Source: Anaerotruncus colihominis (GTDB lineage Bacteria; Bacillota; Clostridia; Oscillospirales; Ruminococcaceae). Taken from it: 64,000 bases of DNA. Numbering within the stretch: position 1 is the first letter of the stretch; each line of letters opens with the position of its first letter. The stretch spans positions 124,001-188,000 of the forward strand of contig CP102255.1 of assembly GCA_025146135.1 (NCBI GenBank), given 5' to 3'. Of the stretch, positions 42,326 to 52,882 are shown in pieces. The notes beneath the pieces were generated by a model. It made no database searches. It was not told the origin of the DNA and worked only from the letters and a program-made list of their open reading frames with translations. The position numbers and the translations under genes were made by a program.

Positions 42326-43009
42326 TTATCCAACCAACACCGGGATGGTTGAATGAATGAGCGGACAGCCGTCTTTCATTTTCAGTGTAATCCCATAAAC
42401 CGTCATTCCTTTTTCTAAGCATACATTGAACAAGCGGGCGTATTCCTCAATACCATTGTTAATCTGTATCTCTCTGACGTGGTGACTAAAGGCTGCAAAG
42501 AGATAACAAACCTTGAAACCTTTATCCAAAAGAGAGGATAACTGCACTAATTGTTTGATTCCACGTTCCGAATACACCGTTGGGAATAGGGCGGTCTTTT
42601 GGAATGAGAGAATGCTTTTGATTTCTATGAGAGTTTTTGTGTCCTCAATATACAGATCGCTTTTATAGCCTCCGATCTTCTTTTCTCGGACAATCTGCCT
42701 TCGTAAGCCAAGAAATGAAAAACGCCGTTTGGGAAGTGCCTCTTCGATAATCCTGTTCGCCTGAGATAGATTCAGAAGAATAAACTCGTTTTTGATTTTC
42801 ACGGCATAGATTGCATATTCTGTTCGTGCGTCTTTGGCCTGATTGTGCTTCAAAAGAACAGTGCGACCTTTCATATCGATAAAGTTACCCAATCTACAGG
42901 AGGACGGGATGTAGCATTCAACATCCTTACTGTCTATGGTAACCTGACAAAGAAAGCGGTTCTTGCTTTCCTCCTTGAAGGTTCCATAAATCATTTTTGC
43001 TTCAGTCAT
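42326..43009 (-). CDS. SfsA-like nuclease
   Basis: Encodes 227 aa (MTEAKMIYGTFKEESKNRFL). It has the SfsA plan: an N-terminal OB-like part (CYIPSSCRLGNFIDMKGRTV) and a PD-(D/E)XK-like core with Asp near 116 (GGYKSDLYIEDTKTLIEIKS) and E-I-K near 130, followed by the family signature LFPTVYSERGIKQLVQLSSL. SfsA proteins are DNA-binding or DNA/RNA nucleases. It lies 21 bp after the FtsK-like gene and ends the operon, so it is probably part of the system rather than housekeeping. Divergent from chromosomal SfsA. Confidence 0.75.
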   Translation of the reverse strand: MTEAKMIYGTFKEESKNRFLCQVTIDSKDVECYIPSSCRLGNFIDMKGRTVLLKHNQAKDARTEYAIYAVKIKNEFILLNLSQANRIIEEALPKRRFSFLGLRRQIVREKKIGGYKSDLYIEDTKTLIEIKSILSFQKTALFPTVYSERGIKQLVQLSSLLDKGFKVCYLFAAFSHHVREIQINNGIEEYARLFNVCLEKGMTVYGITLKMKDGCPLIHSTIPVLVG

Positions 43010-43030
43010 TTGCTACACCCCGTCATCCGG

Positions 43031-46000
43031 TCATTTATTCTGATCCTTTACGCGCTGCACAATCTCATCAAGCTCTGGAATCTCTATCAGATATCCTTGG
43101 GCGCGCTCCAGTGTATCGCTGTTGCGATAAATCATATCACCGTGCTTTTGCAAATACTGCGCATCGGGAGCCTCAATAATCATCCGCGAGGAAATTCCAT
43201 CATTGACCCGGAGAGCCACGCGTCCGTTAAGTTGCGCCTTTGTGGTCGGAGGAACGAGCTTTGCCTCTGGCCGTTGAGTGCAGATCACAAGGTGAATGCC
43301 TCTGCTACGCCCGGCCTGCGCGATTCGTTGCACAGGCTTGAAGAACGCATCCCTCTCCTTTTTCGTTTCCAACTGGTCGGCCAGATCAGCAAACTCATCA
43401 ATGACCACTACAATCGGCTCGAGTTGCTTTTCGGCCTTTTTGTTGTACTCTATGATATTTGCTACTCTTGCCTCAGCCAACAGTCTGCCCCTGCGTTCCG
43501 ACTCTTCAAAGATTACATCCTTGATAACCTTCGTGGCCTCTGTCGCATCGGATATGATTGCGCCGGAATACAAATGTGGGAGTCCCTCAAAATGGATGAA
43601 GTCCTCCAGTTTGGACGAGGACAACACCAACTGTAAATCTTCCTTGTGCGGATGGGTCATCAGCAGTGTAGCGAGCATCGTAAACAGGAAAACAGATTTG
43701 CCAGATCCGGTGCTGCCGCCGACCAGCATGTGCGGCATTTGCCCCAAATCCTCTATCAGATCGCGGCCATTCGGTGTGCGCCCGAGCGGGAAGAAAAGCT
43801 GTTCTGGCGAAGTGACCGGCGGTAATTTCTCAATCACGTCACTAAACAATACCTTCTCTCGCTGAAGCCGGGGAACATCGAGCAGTAGTTCGTCGGAATT
43901 GGGAATTGGCTGAACAATAACGCCACTGCGTTTCATTTCACGCCCGATATCCTCGAGATGGCTGGTTAAGCCCTGCAATGCCTGACCTCTCGCCAATTTG
44001 AACTTTATGCGTATTACGCTCGGGCCGACCACAGTGTCACCGGCGTTACATTCCTTGAGGTTTACATGATAATCATTGCAGGACCGTTTGAAATCCTTGA
44101 CCAACTGCTCGATTTCCTCGGAGCTAACGCTCACTGGAATTTGTTTCGGCACAGATTTCGGCGCAGAAATGGTTACAGGTGTTTTTTCAGGTTCCTCCTC
44201 TGGCTGAGAAAGCGGTTCCTCCACCGTGGATGCTTTTTCGGAAGTGTTTTTTGAGGTGGTGTCATTGGCAGTAACGACAAGCCCGTCAATTACCTCTCCA
44301 GCCCGTTTCATATCCTCGTCTTCGGGGGAGGTCGCAACGGGTTCCTCGCTCTCATCGAAATCAATCGTAACAGAAGTCTTCACGACCCCATCATCGCCGA
44401 GAACATCCCGCTGGATTTCATGTGATGTCAACTTCCAGAAATCGATTCTCACATCTTCGAACTCGGGATTATGGCATATGATGTGTTCACCGCCAGTCGC
44501 CTCATTTAATTTGATGTGCAAAATAATGCCGGAAATATCAATTTGAATGTTGCCGCCCTTGCCATTCCCGAATGCCTTTTTCAAAATGCCATACCACTTT
44601 TTCTGCCATTGTACATCATGGACATTTCTAAAGCATTCAGAGACAATCTGATATTTCAGGACTTCCCGCCGCGCCGACGTAAACATATCGGTTGCGTCCG
44701 CATCGGCAGAGAAGATTTCCTTCAACATTTCCGCAATAGAAGCGACCTGATTAGCGGCGTGACCTGTGATTGCAAAGGAAGCACTCCCATCCTCTTTTGT
44801 GATGGTAGAATCGGAAGAGTCGTCCCGGGTTTTTACCTCAATGGGCTGGATGTGGAGAGTATTCTTTTTCTCTTCATAATAAAGCCCAACAAGGTCAGCA
44901 CGCTCATTTCCGTATTTATTGTTTGAGAGCCAGAGTCTCGCCTTATCATCGTCAAGCGAAGCGACTAAAGAATCCTCATGCTGTTTCGTATACCACGAAG
45001 CGGCAAACAGGGTTCCGATTAGCCCCTTTTTCTTGTTCTCGATGGCTTGCGTATCGCTCCCAAAGCGAGGAATACTAATCAGACCGTTGGAGGCAATATG
45101 GCCGAATTGCTTCAGCAGATCAATCAAGGCGCTCTCTTTCGGATAAAGATTGTAACCGCGAAGGAGTGTGATGTACTGCGCAATAATCCGCGAATGGCTC
45201 GATGCCCAAACATTGACCCTTCGCTTGTCGTACTGCATTTCCCCGATAGGAATGGAAGCCTCGGGCTGGTAGTTATTCGTGTCCCGATCTGCCGCCACCA
45301 ACCACTGCACCTGCATATCATGGATTGTCGAAACAACATCCGTCATGTCTGCGTTGCCATTATAGGTAGTGCGCGGATTCATGTTATTGCTGATAACATC
45401 AGCGAATTTCATCAGTTTGTGATAATCACCAATCAATCCCGAATCCACCTCAGTAGAGGGAAAAATGCTGCCCCTGTGTTGGATTTCATCAAAGTCATAA
45501 TCATAGGTGATAACAAGCGGGTTAATGTACAGGTTTTGGCTGTTCGGTCCGAACTCAATAGCGTATGCGGACTGGTCAAAATAGAACGCAACATGAACAG
45601 GCTTATCTTTGAGTAGCTGCTTTATTTCGCCTGCCGATGCAACATTTTTTATGCTGATCGCTATCTTACCCGTTCTCAGATACTCGCCAATCTCATAATC
45701 CTTGCCTGAATAATCGAGCTTGGAAAGTTCCGTGTTGCCGTTCTGATTGCGCGTGAGATAGACATCATACACGACTCGTCCGCAACCGTTTTTATCCATG
45801 AAAGCTTTGATTTGCCGAATGATCCCGGTCAGTTCGGGTGCGTCCACAGAGCAAATTCTTACCTCTTCTTTGGTGTATGGAGCAAAACCAATCCAGCGCG
45901 AGAGGATTTCGCCGACAGCAGTCGTCCCATCATCACCGAGGTAACGGTTGGTCTTGTTTTCAAAGGTTGGTAGCATTTCGATATTGCCGGAACACGGCAG

Positions 46001-47785
46001 CACCTTATCATCCATTGTCCCCGTCACAACTCGATTGGCAATAACAAAGCTCAGAATTTGCGGCAGTTTTGAGAGAACCTTTGCCAACGCTTCCTTATCC
46101 TCGTTACTCAACGCGGCTTTCTTTCCCAGCAGACTGCGGAAAACCTCATAGTACCGCCAGAGATAAATGGGATGAAGCGGGAGCAGGATCGCCTTCCATT
46201 CCTTCGGTGTCTTGATGTAAAGTACATCGAGTAGCAACAGTGCGCGGGCGACATAGCCAGTTCCTACCGCACTAATCTGGCGCATTGTGGGTTCGTTGAC
46301 GTTAAAAGCATGATATAACTTTTCCCACGCCCGGATGTAGTTAATCAGGAGATTTCGACTTTTCTCATCAGAACCAAACAGCAGAACCGGATGATACATG
46401 ATCATATCCAGTTCACGGCACAGGGCGCTTCGATACTCGGTCAGTTCTTTTATAATCGGCAAAAACGGTTCTGCCGTCTCAATCTGCTTTTCGGCAAATT
46501 GAGAATCAAACTGAGTCAGAAAATCAAACAGGGCCTGACCGCCATCAATCCCGCCCTTAAAGGCAACAAGGGATTCCTCGTCCTTCGGATTGAAACTATA
46601 CTGTTCTTTGATATCCGCAGAGATAGCATCCTTCAAAACGGTTTCCTCAGTTTCAATCAATGCACCCCATGCCTCGTCATTGCAAACACGCCCAACGAGT
46701 TTGCGGAGATCCGTCTGATTATTCTCCAGCACAATAGGTCTGTCACCGAATCTGCCGCCGATTAATGGCAAATCCTCTTCGTTTTCGCCATTTTCTGTAT
46801 CGTAGTGTTTTCTTAATGCCGCCAGCAGCTCCTTGATATTTTCGAGATCATCTTCGCTGCCAAAAACAACGGCATCCGAGATAAGAGTATCCAGTTCCTT
46901 TGGGCGGATAGGCGCAATGGGGCTGGGATCAGCATCTAACTCTTCGATAGACGGATTGCCTGGATTAACCTCCGGTTTTTTCGGTTGCTCTTTTTTCTGT
47001 GATGCAGAGAATAACTCCTGTACGGATGTAAAATCGAGTTCCTGCAACGTACTCTTCTTCGCATACTTATAGAAATTTTGGAGTGCGCGGTATGCCGTCT
47101 GGAGCCGATCCTTATCTTTTGTTTTGGTCCGGGCAAGTGAGCGGCTGAGCTTCTTTCGGGAATCCTCACTAAGCTGTCCGATAGAGATTATGAGTTCACG
47201 GTTCCGGCGTAGCCGATCCTCTGGCTTGTTTTTCGTGCTGAGGATATCAGGGTCAGAGAGAAGATTCAGCCTCCACATATTGACCGGGATGGCCGCAGAT
47301 TGTTCGTTCGCTTCGCCAACAGCGGCAACAAAATCACTTATCGCTTCAAAGGAAAAGTAATCGGAGGCGTCCGAAAGAGCCGTCCAGAAATTGTGTGTTG
47401 GCGTATTGTTGTCGTTCTTAATCTGTGCGCCAATCAGATGCTGCGACAGGTCTCTTACAGACACCACATCGAACTCCGCGAGAGAATGGAGTTTATCTGT
47501 ATCGTTGCTGATGAACACCACAATATGCCCTGCACATTCCGGCATGCTGCGCCAAAGCACTGCTTTTTCAATGGAGTCAGAGAGAATATAGTTGTTCTTC
47601 TCGTCGGTATCGGCTATCGGGTAACCTACCGCTGCGGCGTAAATATACTGGCCCGTGCTTTCGGCGACAGAGGCCGTAATCTTATCCGCATCGATAGAAT
47701 CCACGCCTTTGACAATGATTCCGACCTTAGTTTGGGGCAAGCGTTCATTCAGAAGATCAACAACAATCTGCTGTTTATCAATCAT
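43031..47785 (-). CDS. DptH-like protein: PD-(D/E)XK-like segment plus FtsK/HerA motor
   Basis: Encodes 1584 aa (MIDKQQIVVDLLNERLPQTK). Residues 1-900 have no family I can name, with a charged linker near 265-300 (KKEQPKKPEVNPGNPSIEEL). Near residues 950-985, ERADLVGLYYEEKKNTLHIQ-PIEVKTR has the D-x(n)-E-x-K spacing of a restriction nuclease. After an acidic linker (about 1150-1200) comes an FtsK/HerA-type motor: Walker A GGSTGSGKS (about 1356-1364), Walker B VVVIDEFADLADQL, and the arginine-finger region QRIAQAGRSRGIHLVICTQR. Size and layout resemble DptH of phosphorothioation-dependent restriction. The start overlaps the upstream gene by 8 bp. Expected to be the translocating, cutting subunit. 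Confidence 0.75.
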   Translation of the reverse strand: MIDKQQIVVDLLNERLPQTKVGIIVKGVDSIDADKITASVAESTGQYIYAAAVGYPIADTDEKNNYILSDSIEKAVLWRSMPECAGHIVVFISNDTDKLHSLAEFDVVSVRDLSQHLIGAQIKNDNNTPTHNFWTALSDASDYFSFEAISDFVAAVGEANEQSAAIPVNMWRLNLLSDPDILSTKNKPEDRLRRNRELIISIGQLSEDSRKKLSRSLARTKTKDKDRLQTAYRALQNFYKYAKKSTLQELDFTSVQELFSASQKKEQPKKPEVNPGNPSIEELDADPSPIAPIRPKELDTLISDAVVFGSEDDLENIKELLAALRKHYDTENGENEEDLPLIGGRFGDRPIVLENNQTDLRKLVGRVCNDEAWGALIETEETVLKDAISADIKEQYSFNPKDEESLVAFKGGIDGGQALFDFLTQFDSQFAEKQIETAEPFLPIIKELTEYRSALCRELDMIMYHPVLLFGSDEKSRNLLINYIRAWEKLYHAFNVNEPTMRQISAVGTGYVARALLLLDVLYIKTPKEWKAILLPLHPIYLWRYYEVFRSLLGKKAALSNEDKEALAKVLSKLPQILSFVIANRVVTGTMDDKVLPCSGNIEMLPTFENKTNRYLGDDGTTAVGEILSRWIGFAPYTKEEVRICSVDAPELTGIIRQIKAFMDKNGCGRVVYDVYLTRNQNGNTELSKLDYSGKDYEIGEYLRTGKIAISIKNVASAGEIKQLLKDKPVHVAFYFDQSAYAIEFGPNSQNLYINPLVITYDYDFDEIQHRGSIFPSTEVDSGLIGDYHKLMKFADVISNNMNPRTTYNGNADMTDVVSTIHDMQVQWLVAADRDTNNYQPEASIPIGEMQYDKRRVNVWASSHSRIIAQYITLLRGYNLYPKESALIDLLKQFGHIASNGLISIPRFGSDTQAIENKKKGLIGTLFAASWYTKQHEDSLVASLDDDKARLWLSNNKYGNERADLVGLYYEEKKNTLHIQPIEVKTRDDSSDSTITKEDGSASFAITGHAANQVASIAEMLKEIFSADADATDMFTSARREVLKYQIVSECFRNVHDVQWQKKWYGILKKAFGNGKGGNIQIDISGIILHIKLNEATGGEHIICHNPEFEDVRIDFWKLTSHEIQRDVLGDDGVVKTSVTIDFDESEEPVATSPEDEDMKRAGEVIDGLVVTANDTTSKNTSEKASTVEEPLSQPEEEPEKTPVTISAPKSVPKQIPVSVSSEEIEQLVKDFKRSCNDYHVNLKECNAGDTVVGPSVIRIKFKLARGQALQGLTSHLEDIGREMKRSGVIVQPIPNSDELLLDVPRLQREKVLFSDVIEKLPPVTSPEQLFFPLGRTPNGRDLIEDLGQMPHMLVGGSTGSGKSVFLFTMLATLLMTHPHKEDLQLVLSSSKLEDFIHFEGLPHLYSGAIISDATEATKVIKDVIFEESERRGRLLAEARVANIIEYNKKAEKQLEPIVVVIDEFADLADQLETKKERDAFFKPVQRIAQAGRSRGIHLVICTQRPEAKLVPPTTKAQLNGRVALRVNDGISSRMIIEAPDAQYLQKHGDMIYRNSDTLERAQGYLIEIPELDEIVQRVKDQNK

Positions 47786-49271
47786 TGCTCAGCCCTCCCA
47801 ATCTGATTTGCAGAATGCCATCTGCCATTTCCTCTGCGAAGTCCATTGATTCGAGCGCCGAAGCAAATGAGACGAAGTTTGCTTCCAGTGCATCTTCATC
47901 GACCTGCATAATCATGCCGCTTTGACGGATCTTGTCTAACTCAAATTGACTCCCACCGATGATGATGCCAAAGCGTTCCCATAGACGTTCACGGATCTCC
48001 TTGCCGTTCAGCACCTCATCCGGCCCCACACAAGAGCGAAGCATCATCTCCAAAACATCCTGTGAAAGAACGAATCGTTTGTTTGGATGTAACTTGTCCG
48101 GTGGATAGAGAATGCCAGAGGAGGTTCCTAAAATCTTCAAGCAGTTAACCGGATGTGAAGATGCTTCAAGCGCCAGCATGTCATACATCGTTTCTCCAAA
48201 GGTCAGACGCGCATCGTCCTCGGAGGCGGCGTTCTCAGCGCGTTCCTTTGCCAGAGACCAAAGCGTTTCCAACTCGTCCTTGCTGGTGTTGGAAATCTTC
48301 TTATCCTTCTTATAGGTCGGAACACTGCATTCGAGTAGCCCCTTTTTATCAAAGCCGTTCTCCTCCAGCCACTGAGAGTAACCCCATGCATAAAAACGGT
48401 TGATCGATTTGTGCATCTGCGTATACGACATTTCGGACGCTCTGGCAACGCTGCTCTGACTCGGAGCCTTTCCAGAGAAATCCAGCAGAATCGGTCTAAT
48501 CTGCTCACCGCAGTAGAATGCCTCGAGCATGGCCATATACCGAATCAGATGGAAGATGCAGAAAAAGTTGAACAATCGAAGTTGGGTAAGTGTATTAGGA
48601 TGCACCTTGAAATTTTCAAGAAGGCAAAGGCCGCTCTCTTTGATTCCCTGCAAGAACCATGCTGTATTCTCGTTTATATTCTGGAAAGCCGGGAGTTCTT
48701 CGTGGCGACTCACATCTTGAAACTCTTCCATGTCTTTTTCTAACACCGGCTCGAACAGCAAGGAAATCGGGTCATTTGCAGCGGAGAGCACATCCTTTAT
48801 GTAGTTTGCCAAATCAGGACAATACTCCTTGATGAGACCGCCAATGAACTCGCCGGTGTCCTCGTACATTGAGCGCCGAGTGATAAAATAACATGATCCA
48901 GCGGAATAGGAAATCATGTCGTCCTTGAGCCCCTTTACGACATAAACACCCTTATCGGCGGAAAGTAATCTCTGCATGACGTTTCGGAGAGATTCCAGAG
49001 CATTCGGCGTGACGCTTTCCTCGATTTTCTCTCTCTCCTTCATCAAGTCATAAATGGTGTCGAGTTCGTTTCCCTTCGGCACCATGCCTTTCGCATCAGA
49101 AACCAGTGCCAACCGCTTAATGCTCATGGTGGTATTGTATTTACCATAGATGCTTCTCAATACACCACCCGCAACATGGACAGGTTTGATGGAACCGCCA
49201 TTTGGAGTGAAGCCAACATATTTTCTATCGACAGCCGTTCTGCTGTCGCTGAGAAAAATCTGCTCTGCCAT
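47778..49271 (-). CDS. Unrecognised protein at the DptG position
   Basis: Encodes 497 aa (MAEQIFLSDSRTAVDRKYVG). I do not recognise a family. It starts with a beta-rich part (FTPNGGSIKPVHVAGGVLRS) and continues mostly helical (TLTQLRLFNFFCIFHLIRYM, SDYTQMHKSINRF-like segments). No P-loop, nuclease or membrane motif is visible. One base separates it from the upstream fusion gene and it overlaps the FtsK-like gene, so the three are made together. By place and size it corresponds to DptG of the DptF-G-H restriction module; that equivalence is positional only. Probably a structural bridge of the complex. Confidence 0.6.
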   Translation of the reverse strand: MAEQIFLSDSRTAVDRKYVGFTPNGGSIKPVHVAGGVLRSIYGKYNTTMSIKRLALVSDAKGMVPKGNELDTIYDLMKEREKIEESVTPNALESLRNVMQRLLSADKGVYVVKGLKDDMISYSAGSCYFITRRSMYEDTGEFIGGLIKEYCPDLANYIKDVLSAANDPISLLFEPVLEKDMEEFQDVSRHEELPAFQNINENTAWFLQGIKESGLCLLENFKVHPNTLTQLRLFNFFCIFHLIRYMAMLEAFYCGEQIRPILLDFSGKAPSQSSVARASEMSYTQMHKSINRFYAWGYSQWLEENGFDKKGLLECSVPTYKKDKKISNTSKDELETLWSLAKERAENAASEDDARLTFGETMYDMLALEASSHPVNCLKILGTSSGILYPPDKLHPNKRFVLSQDVLEMMLRSCVGPDEVLNGKEIRERLWERFGIIIGGSQFELDKIRQSGMIMQVDEDALEANFVSFASALESMDFAEEMADGILQIRLGGLSND

Positions 49272-49272
49272 T

Positions 49273-52200
49273 TCATGCTTCCTCCGTTCTTGAACTGTTC
49301 ACCGAGAGATACTTTTTATCCTCACGGTCAATCATGACATCAATTCGCTTTTTGTTCTGGATATCGAGCAGATTGATACTTACGATATCTTCCTCAATCC
49401 CATTAAAGGATTGCAGTTGTTCGATGAAACGCCAGACCTTCTTTACGAGATCGGACTCAAGGAAAAGGACGGGAACTCCGCGTTCTGCTTCCGAAAGTAG
49501 TAGATACATATCGAAGTCAATTTTCAGGAAAATGTTCGCTGCGTCCTTTTTCTCAAAGCGCACATAGTTCGGAATCATTTCAATTCCGGCCTGCATATTT
49601 TTTTGGAGCATGGGTCTACCGATGCTAAAACTGCTGGCCTTTTGGGTACCGATGGAAATCAGCACCTTGCGCGGTTCATTATCAAACCTGTGTCCAGACC
49701 AAATCTTCATCTCGGAATTCGATGGTTTTGCACTTCCGAAGAATGCGTTAATTTTTCGAATCAGTTCTTTGACGATTTTCTTGTCGTTCTGCTGCAGGAA
49801 GGCTTGGAACTTAGAGACGTCATCATCAAGTATCTTTAGGAGTTCCTCACCGTGGGTATTGAAGAAATAAAACTGTCTTTTGCGGAGTTTGAACAACTCA
49901 TCATTATCGTAGGCGATGGTCTCGGCAGGAATCTTGTAACTCTCCACCCATGAGTCTGCCTCGAGATCATTCAGAATGATTTTCTCATCCCAAAGTGGGT
50001 GCGAGATCTTGACCGGATCGATACTGCGCCTTATTGCGTCAAACAGTCCACCCTTGCCCGCATAGACCAGATTAGCGATATCATATTCATCATTGCCGGC
50101 CGTCTGATTCAACTGTTTGCAGGTGCGGTTGCCAAAGATCAGGAAAGCAATGAGACTCTGCATCTCTCGCAGCGTTGCGTGATACCCCTGTAGAACCACT
50201 CGTTCCAAGACGATAGACAGCCGTTTCTGGAACAGAGCACCATTTAACAAAGCGCGATTTCTTGTTACAACGCAGTCAGCGTGCAACGGGCATCCATCAC
50301 ATTCTTTATAATGCTCTTTCGAGGTGAGTTTAGTAATCGCCTGGGCAAGCACCTCCTGAGTAAGAACCTCGCGTTTGCTGAGATCAAATACGACCACGCT
50401 ATCAGGATTGCTCTCCTCGCTATGAAAAACGATTGAGGATGTCATTGCGCGGTATGCCTCAGCAATGGGCGCAAAAGCACTACCGTACTCCTTATTCACG
50501 GAGTAGAGTACAGCAGCGTTAATCGCAATGACAAACGCTTTCCCGTTATCGTGAGCATTGACCCAGCCATCAAAAATCTCTCGATTTGATAGCGTACTGG
50601 CATCAAGAACGATTTCAATGGGCTTGCCCAGTTTTTCCAATGCGGGCTTCATTATTCTGATGATGTGTGTCTTACCATCGCCCGGATTGCCCGTAAGGAC
50701 AATGTCTTTTCCGTCCTTTGCCGCGTCTATAATCGCAGAATCAAGTCTCGTTTTCAGGTGGATGAGAGATAGACGTTCGGGAGCAATGTGATCCGCATAA
50801 CCGCTTGAACCGCGATAGAAGTCACGAACGAATTGGAGCCCTGCTTTTGCTTCGTCATTCGCCGGCATTTGTGCCACCTCCAATTGGGGGAAACTCCACT
50901 CTTTTTCTCCATCAATTTGGTTTCCGACCATGAATGCGTTTTTATCAAACGCCCGTATCCGCTCATAGATCGGTTCATAATTCAGCCTGCTGGAGAGCCA
51001 ACGCTCAGACCAATAATCTATAATTTTTTGCGTTCCGGTCTCATACTGCTCCATATCGGTGTAGTAGTGCGGTCTATCATCTTTGCCCAACAGGTAATCC
51101 GATGTATTAGTTGCAAGACAGGCTCCATATACGATTCTCGACATGGCATGCTTCGAGAAATCCTTTGAGTCCTCATTTGTGGCCTCAAGGAGTTCCCGGA
51201 TTGCCATTGTGAGAAGACGCATTTTGGGGCTGGCACCCTCGCCGAACACATGATTGATCCGGTTAAATCCGTCGCTTGTCGCCTCGGTGAGACTAAGAGT
51301 TGTGGCCTTGCTGATATGCATCGTGCCGAAGCCAATTGTCATTCCGAGCCGTTTCCAAACGACATCAAAATCCGATCCAAATACCTCGCCGGGGATTTTA
51401 AGCCGGTTATACTGGCTTGAGCCAACATAATATAAGGACGTAGTGCCGACATAGACAAGCTCCGCTGGACGACATACTGGCTGGCCTTTGAGTCTGCTGG
51501 CAATTTCGCTGGCTTTGTTTTCATATCGGGTTTTATAGTCATGGACGACCTGGGGAGAGGTGGCAAGCAGAGCAACGAGTTTTCCACCCAAGATTTCGTT
51601 GTACGGCGGGATTGCTCCGCAAACATTCAGTTCCATGAGGCTGGAGCCGATATGCTTGGCCTTTTGAGCAACGAGGGCATTGCGAATTACAGAACTACCA
51701 GTTTCGCTTTTGCAGAAATTAATCCAGTTCTCATCATAACCAGGATCGTTTACAACGTCGGTGAGTGTTTTCTTGGCAATCAGCAATCTCGCAAGCTGCT
51801 CGGCCCGTTTCCTGTTGTAAAGGGCTTGCTCTGTTTTTGTAGATATGCTTCCGAGTTCGCTCCGTTCATCATCGTTGTATCCGTTTTCGGAAGAATTTCT
51901 GAGAGAATCCTGACGCTGTTGCTCTGCATCTGCTGCAAAATCAAGAAGCATACGGATATCTTCATCCGTTGGATTCCTGACCGTCATTTCTGTACAAAGC
52001 TCGGAATAGTCGATGCCGGAGATACCATCCTCGATATATCCCAGCAGACGCTGGAACTCAAGACGTGCATCATCGCCGGACAGCGTGAGGATATTCTCGA
52101 TAAAAGCATGCTGGTTCCAGCCAATATAATCATCTCTACAAGTGATCTGCACGGCACAGTTTTCCAGGGATGCTATTCCCATGACTGCATGCATGGGGTG

Positions 52201-52860
52201 GGCGGCATCTCTGATGAGATATTGCATCGTTCTTCCGGGAGTAGTCTCGGAAGGCGTGGACCATGTCAGCCGGAAATATCTCCAAATCTCTGATATCTTA
52301 AGGCCGGTAAACTGGTCCCGTTCGTTTTCCGTAACGAGTTGCAGATATGGCTGGATTGCCTGCTTAACACTAATCCTTCCTGCGTGCGCCTGTTCTAACC
52401 GGTTGGCAAGTTCAGGGCCGTCTGCAATAAGTTCGGAAATATCGTATCCGGCAGAGTTCCGAGCCTCCATATGCTTGATAAAGTCGGTAAAAGTAAGCAG
52501 ACGCTCGTGCCGACTCTCACTCATCCAACTCCGTAGCAACTGCTTTACCTCGGGGGCAGACCCATCATGGGTAGAATTCTCGTTGAGGGTTGGAAGGTTC
52601 ATGTAAAGGACGCCATCTCTATAAAACGCCTTCCACGAAGCATGGATAAGGTCCCGGAAGAGGAACCAAACTGCTCTGTATTTTTTTCGTTGATTAAGAT
52701 TGAAGGTGCATTCAGAAGTTACCCACTTGATTTCCTCATCCGCAATGTTTTCGATATCGGCCAGAGTCGTGTTCTCAGTTATTCTGGATACCGCATTGTA
52801 AAACCGGATACGAAAATCACCTTCGAGCCTTGGCCTAAAAGGGATTTCCCGATTCAGCAT
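49273..52860 (-). CDS. Fusion of DruA-like (DUF4338) domain and DptF-like P-loop ATPase
   Basis: Encodes 1195 aa (MLNREIPFRPRLEGDFRIRF). DUF4338 features, known from Druantia DruA: MQYLIRDAAHPMHAVMGIAS, CRDDYIGWNQHAF (about 240-255), LNVCGAIPPYNEILGGKLVA (about 415-435), LVYVGTTSLYYVGSSQYNRL (about 475-495), LGMTIGFGTMHIS (about 507-520). A helical insertion of roughly 150 residues (about 280-410) splits it. From about 680 a P-loop ATPase follows: LTGNPGDGKTHII (about 720-732), VVVFDLSKREVL and a Cys cluster CDGCPLHADC (about 855), like DptF. Druantia DruA is normally a separate, shorter protein. First effector gene after the regulator, 22 bp away. Confidence 0.75.
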   Translation of the reverse strand: MLNREIPFRPRLEGDFRIRFYNAVSRITENTTLADIENIADEEIKWVTSECTFNLNQRKKYRAVWFLFRDLIHASWKAFYRDGVLYMNLPTLNENSTHDGSAPEVKQLLRSWMSESRHERLLTFTDFIKHMEARNSAGYDISELIADGPELANRLEQAHAGRISVKQAIQPYLQLVTENERDQFTGLKISEIWRYFRLTWSTPSETTPGRTMQYLIRDAAHPMHAVMGIASLENCAVQITCRDDYIGWNQHAFIENILTLSGDDARLEFQRLLGYIEDGISGIDYSELCTEMTVRNPTDEDIRMLLDFAADAEQQRQDSLRNSSENGYNDDERSELGSISTKTEQALYNRKRAEQLARLLIAKKTLTDVVNDPGYDENWINFCKSETGSSVIRNALVAQKAKHIGSSLMELNVCGAIPPYNEILGGKLVALLATSPQVVHDYKTRYENKASEIASRLKGQPVCRPAELVYVGTTSLYYVGSSQYNRLKIPGEVFGSDFDVVWKRLGMTIGFGTMHISKATTLSLTEATSDGFNRINHVFGEGASPKMRLLTMAIRELLEATNEDSKDFSKHAMSRIVYGACLATNTSDYLLGKDDRPHYYTDMEQYETGTQKIIDYWSERWLSSRLNYEPIYERIRAFDKNAFMVGNQIDGEKEWSFPQLEVAQMPANDEAKAGLQFVRDFYRGSSGYADHIAPERLSLIHLKTRLDSAIIDAAKDGKDIVLTGNPGDGKTHIIRIMKPALEKLGKPIEIVLDASTLSNREIFDGWVNAHDNGKAFVIAINAAVLYSVNKEYGSAFAPIAEAYRAMTSSIVFHSEESNPDSVVVFDLSKREVLTQEVLAQAITKLTSKEHYKECDGCPLHADCVVTRNRALLNGALFQKRLSIVLERVVLQGYHATLREMQSLIAFLIFGNRTCKQLNQTAGNDEYDIANLVYAGKGGLFDAIRRSIDPVKISHPLWDEKIILNDLEADSWVESYKIPAETIAYDNDELFKLRKRQFYFFNTHGEELLKILDDDVSKFQAFLQQNDKKIVKELIRKINAFFGSAKPSNSEMKIWSGHRFDNEPRKVLISIGTQKASSFSIGRPMLQKNMQAGIEMIPNYVRFEKKDAANIFLKIDFDMYLLLSEAERGVPVLFLESDLVKKVWRFIEQLQSFNGIEEDIVSINLLDIQNKKRIDVMIDREDKKYLSVNSSRTEEA

Positions 52861-52882
52861 GAATGAAAACCTCTCTCTCCGA

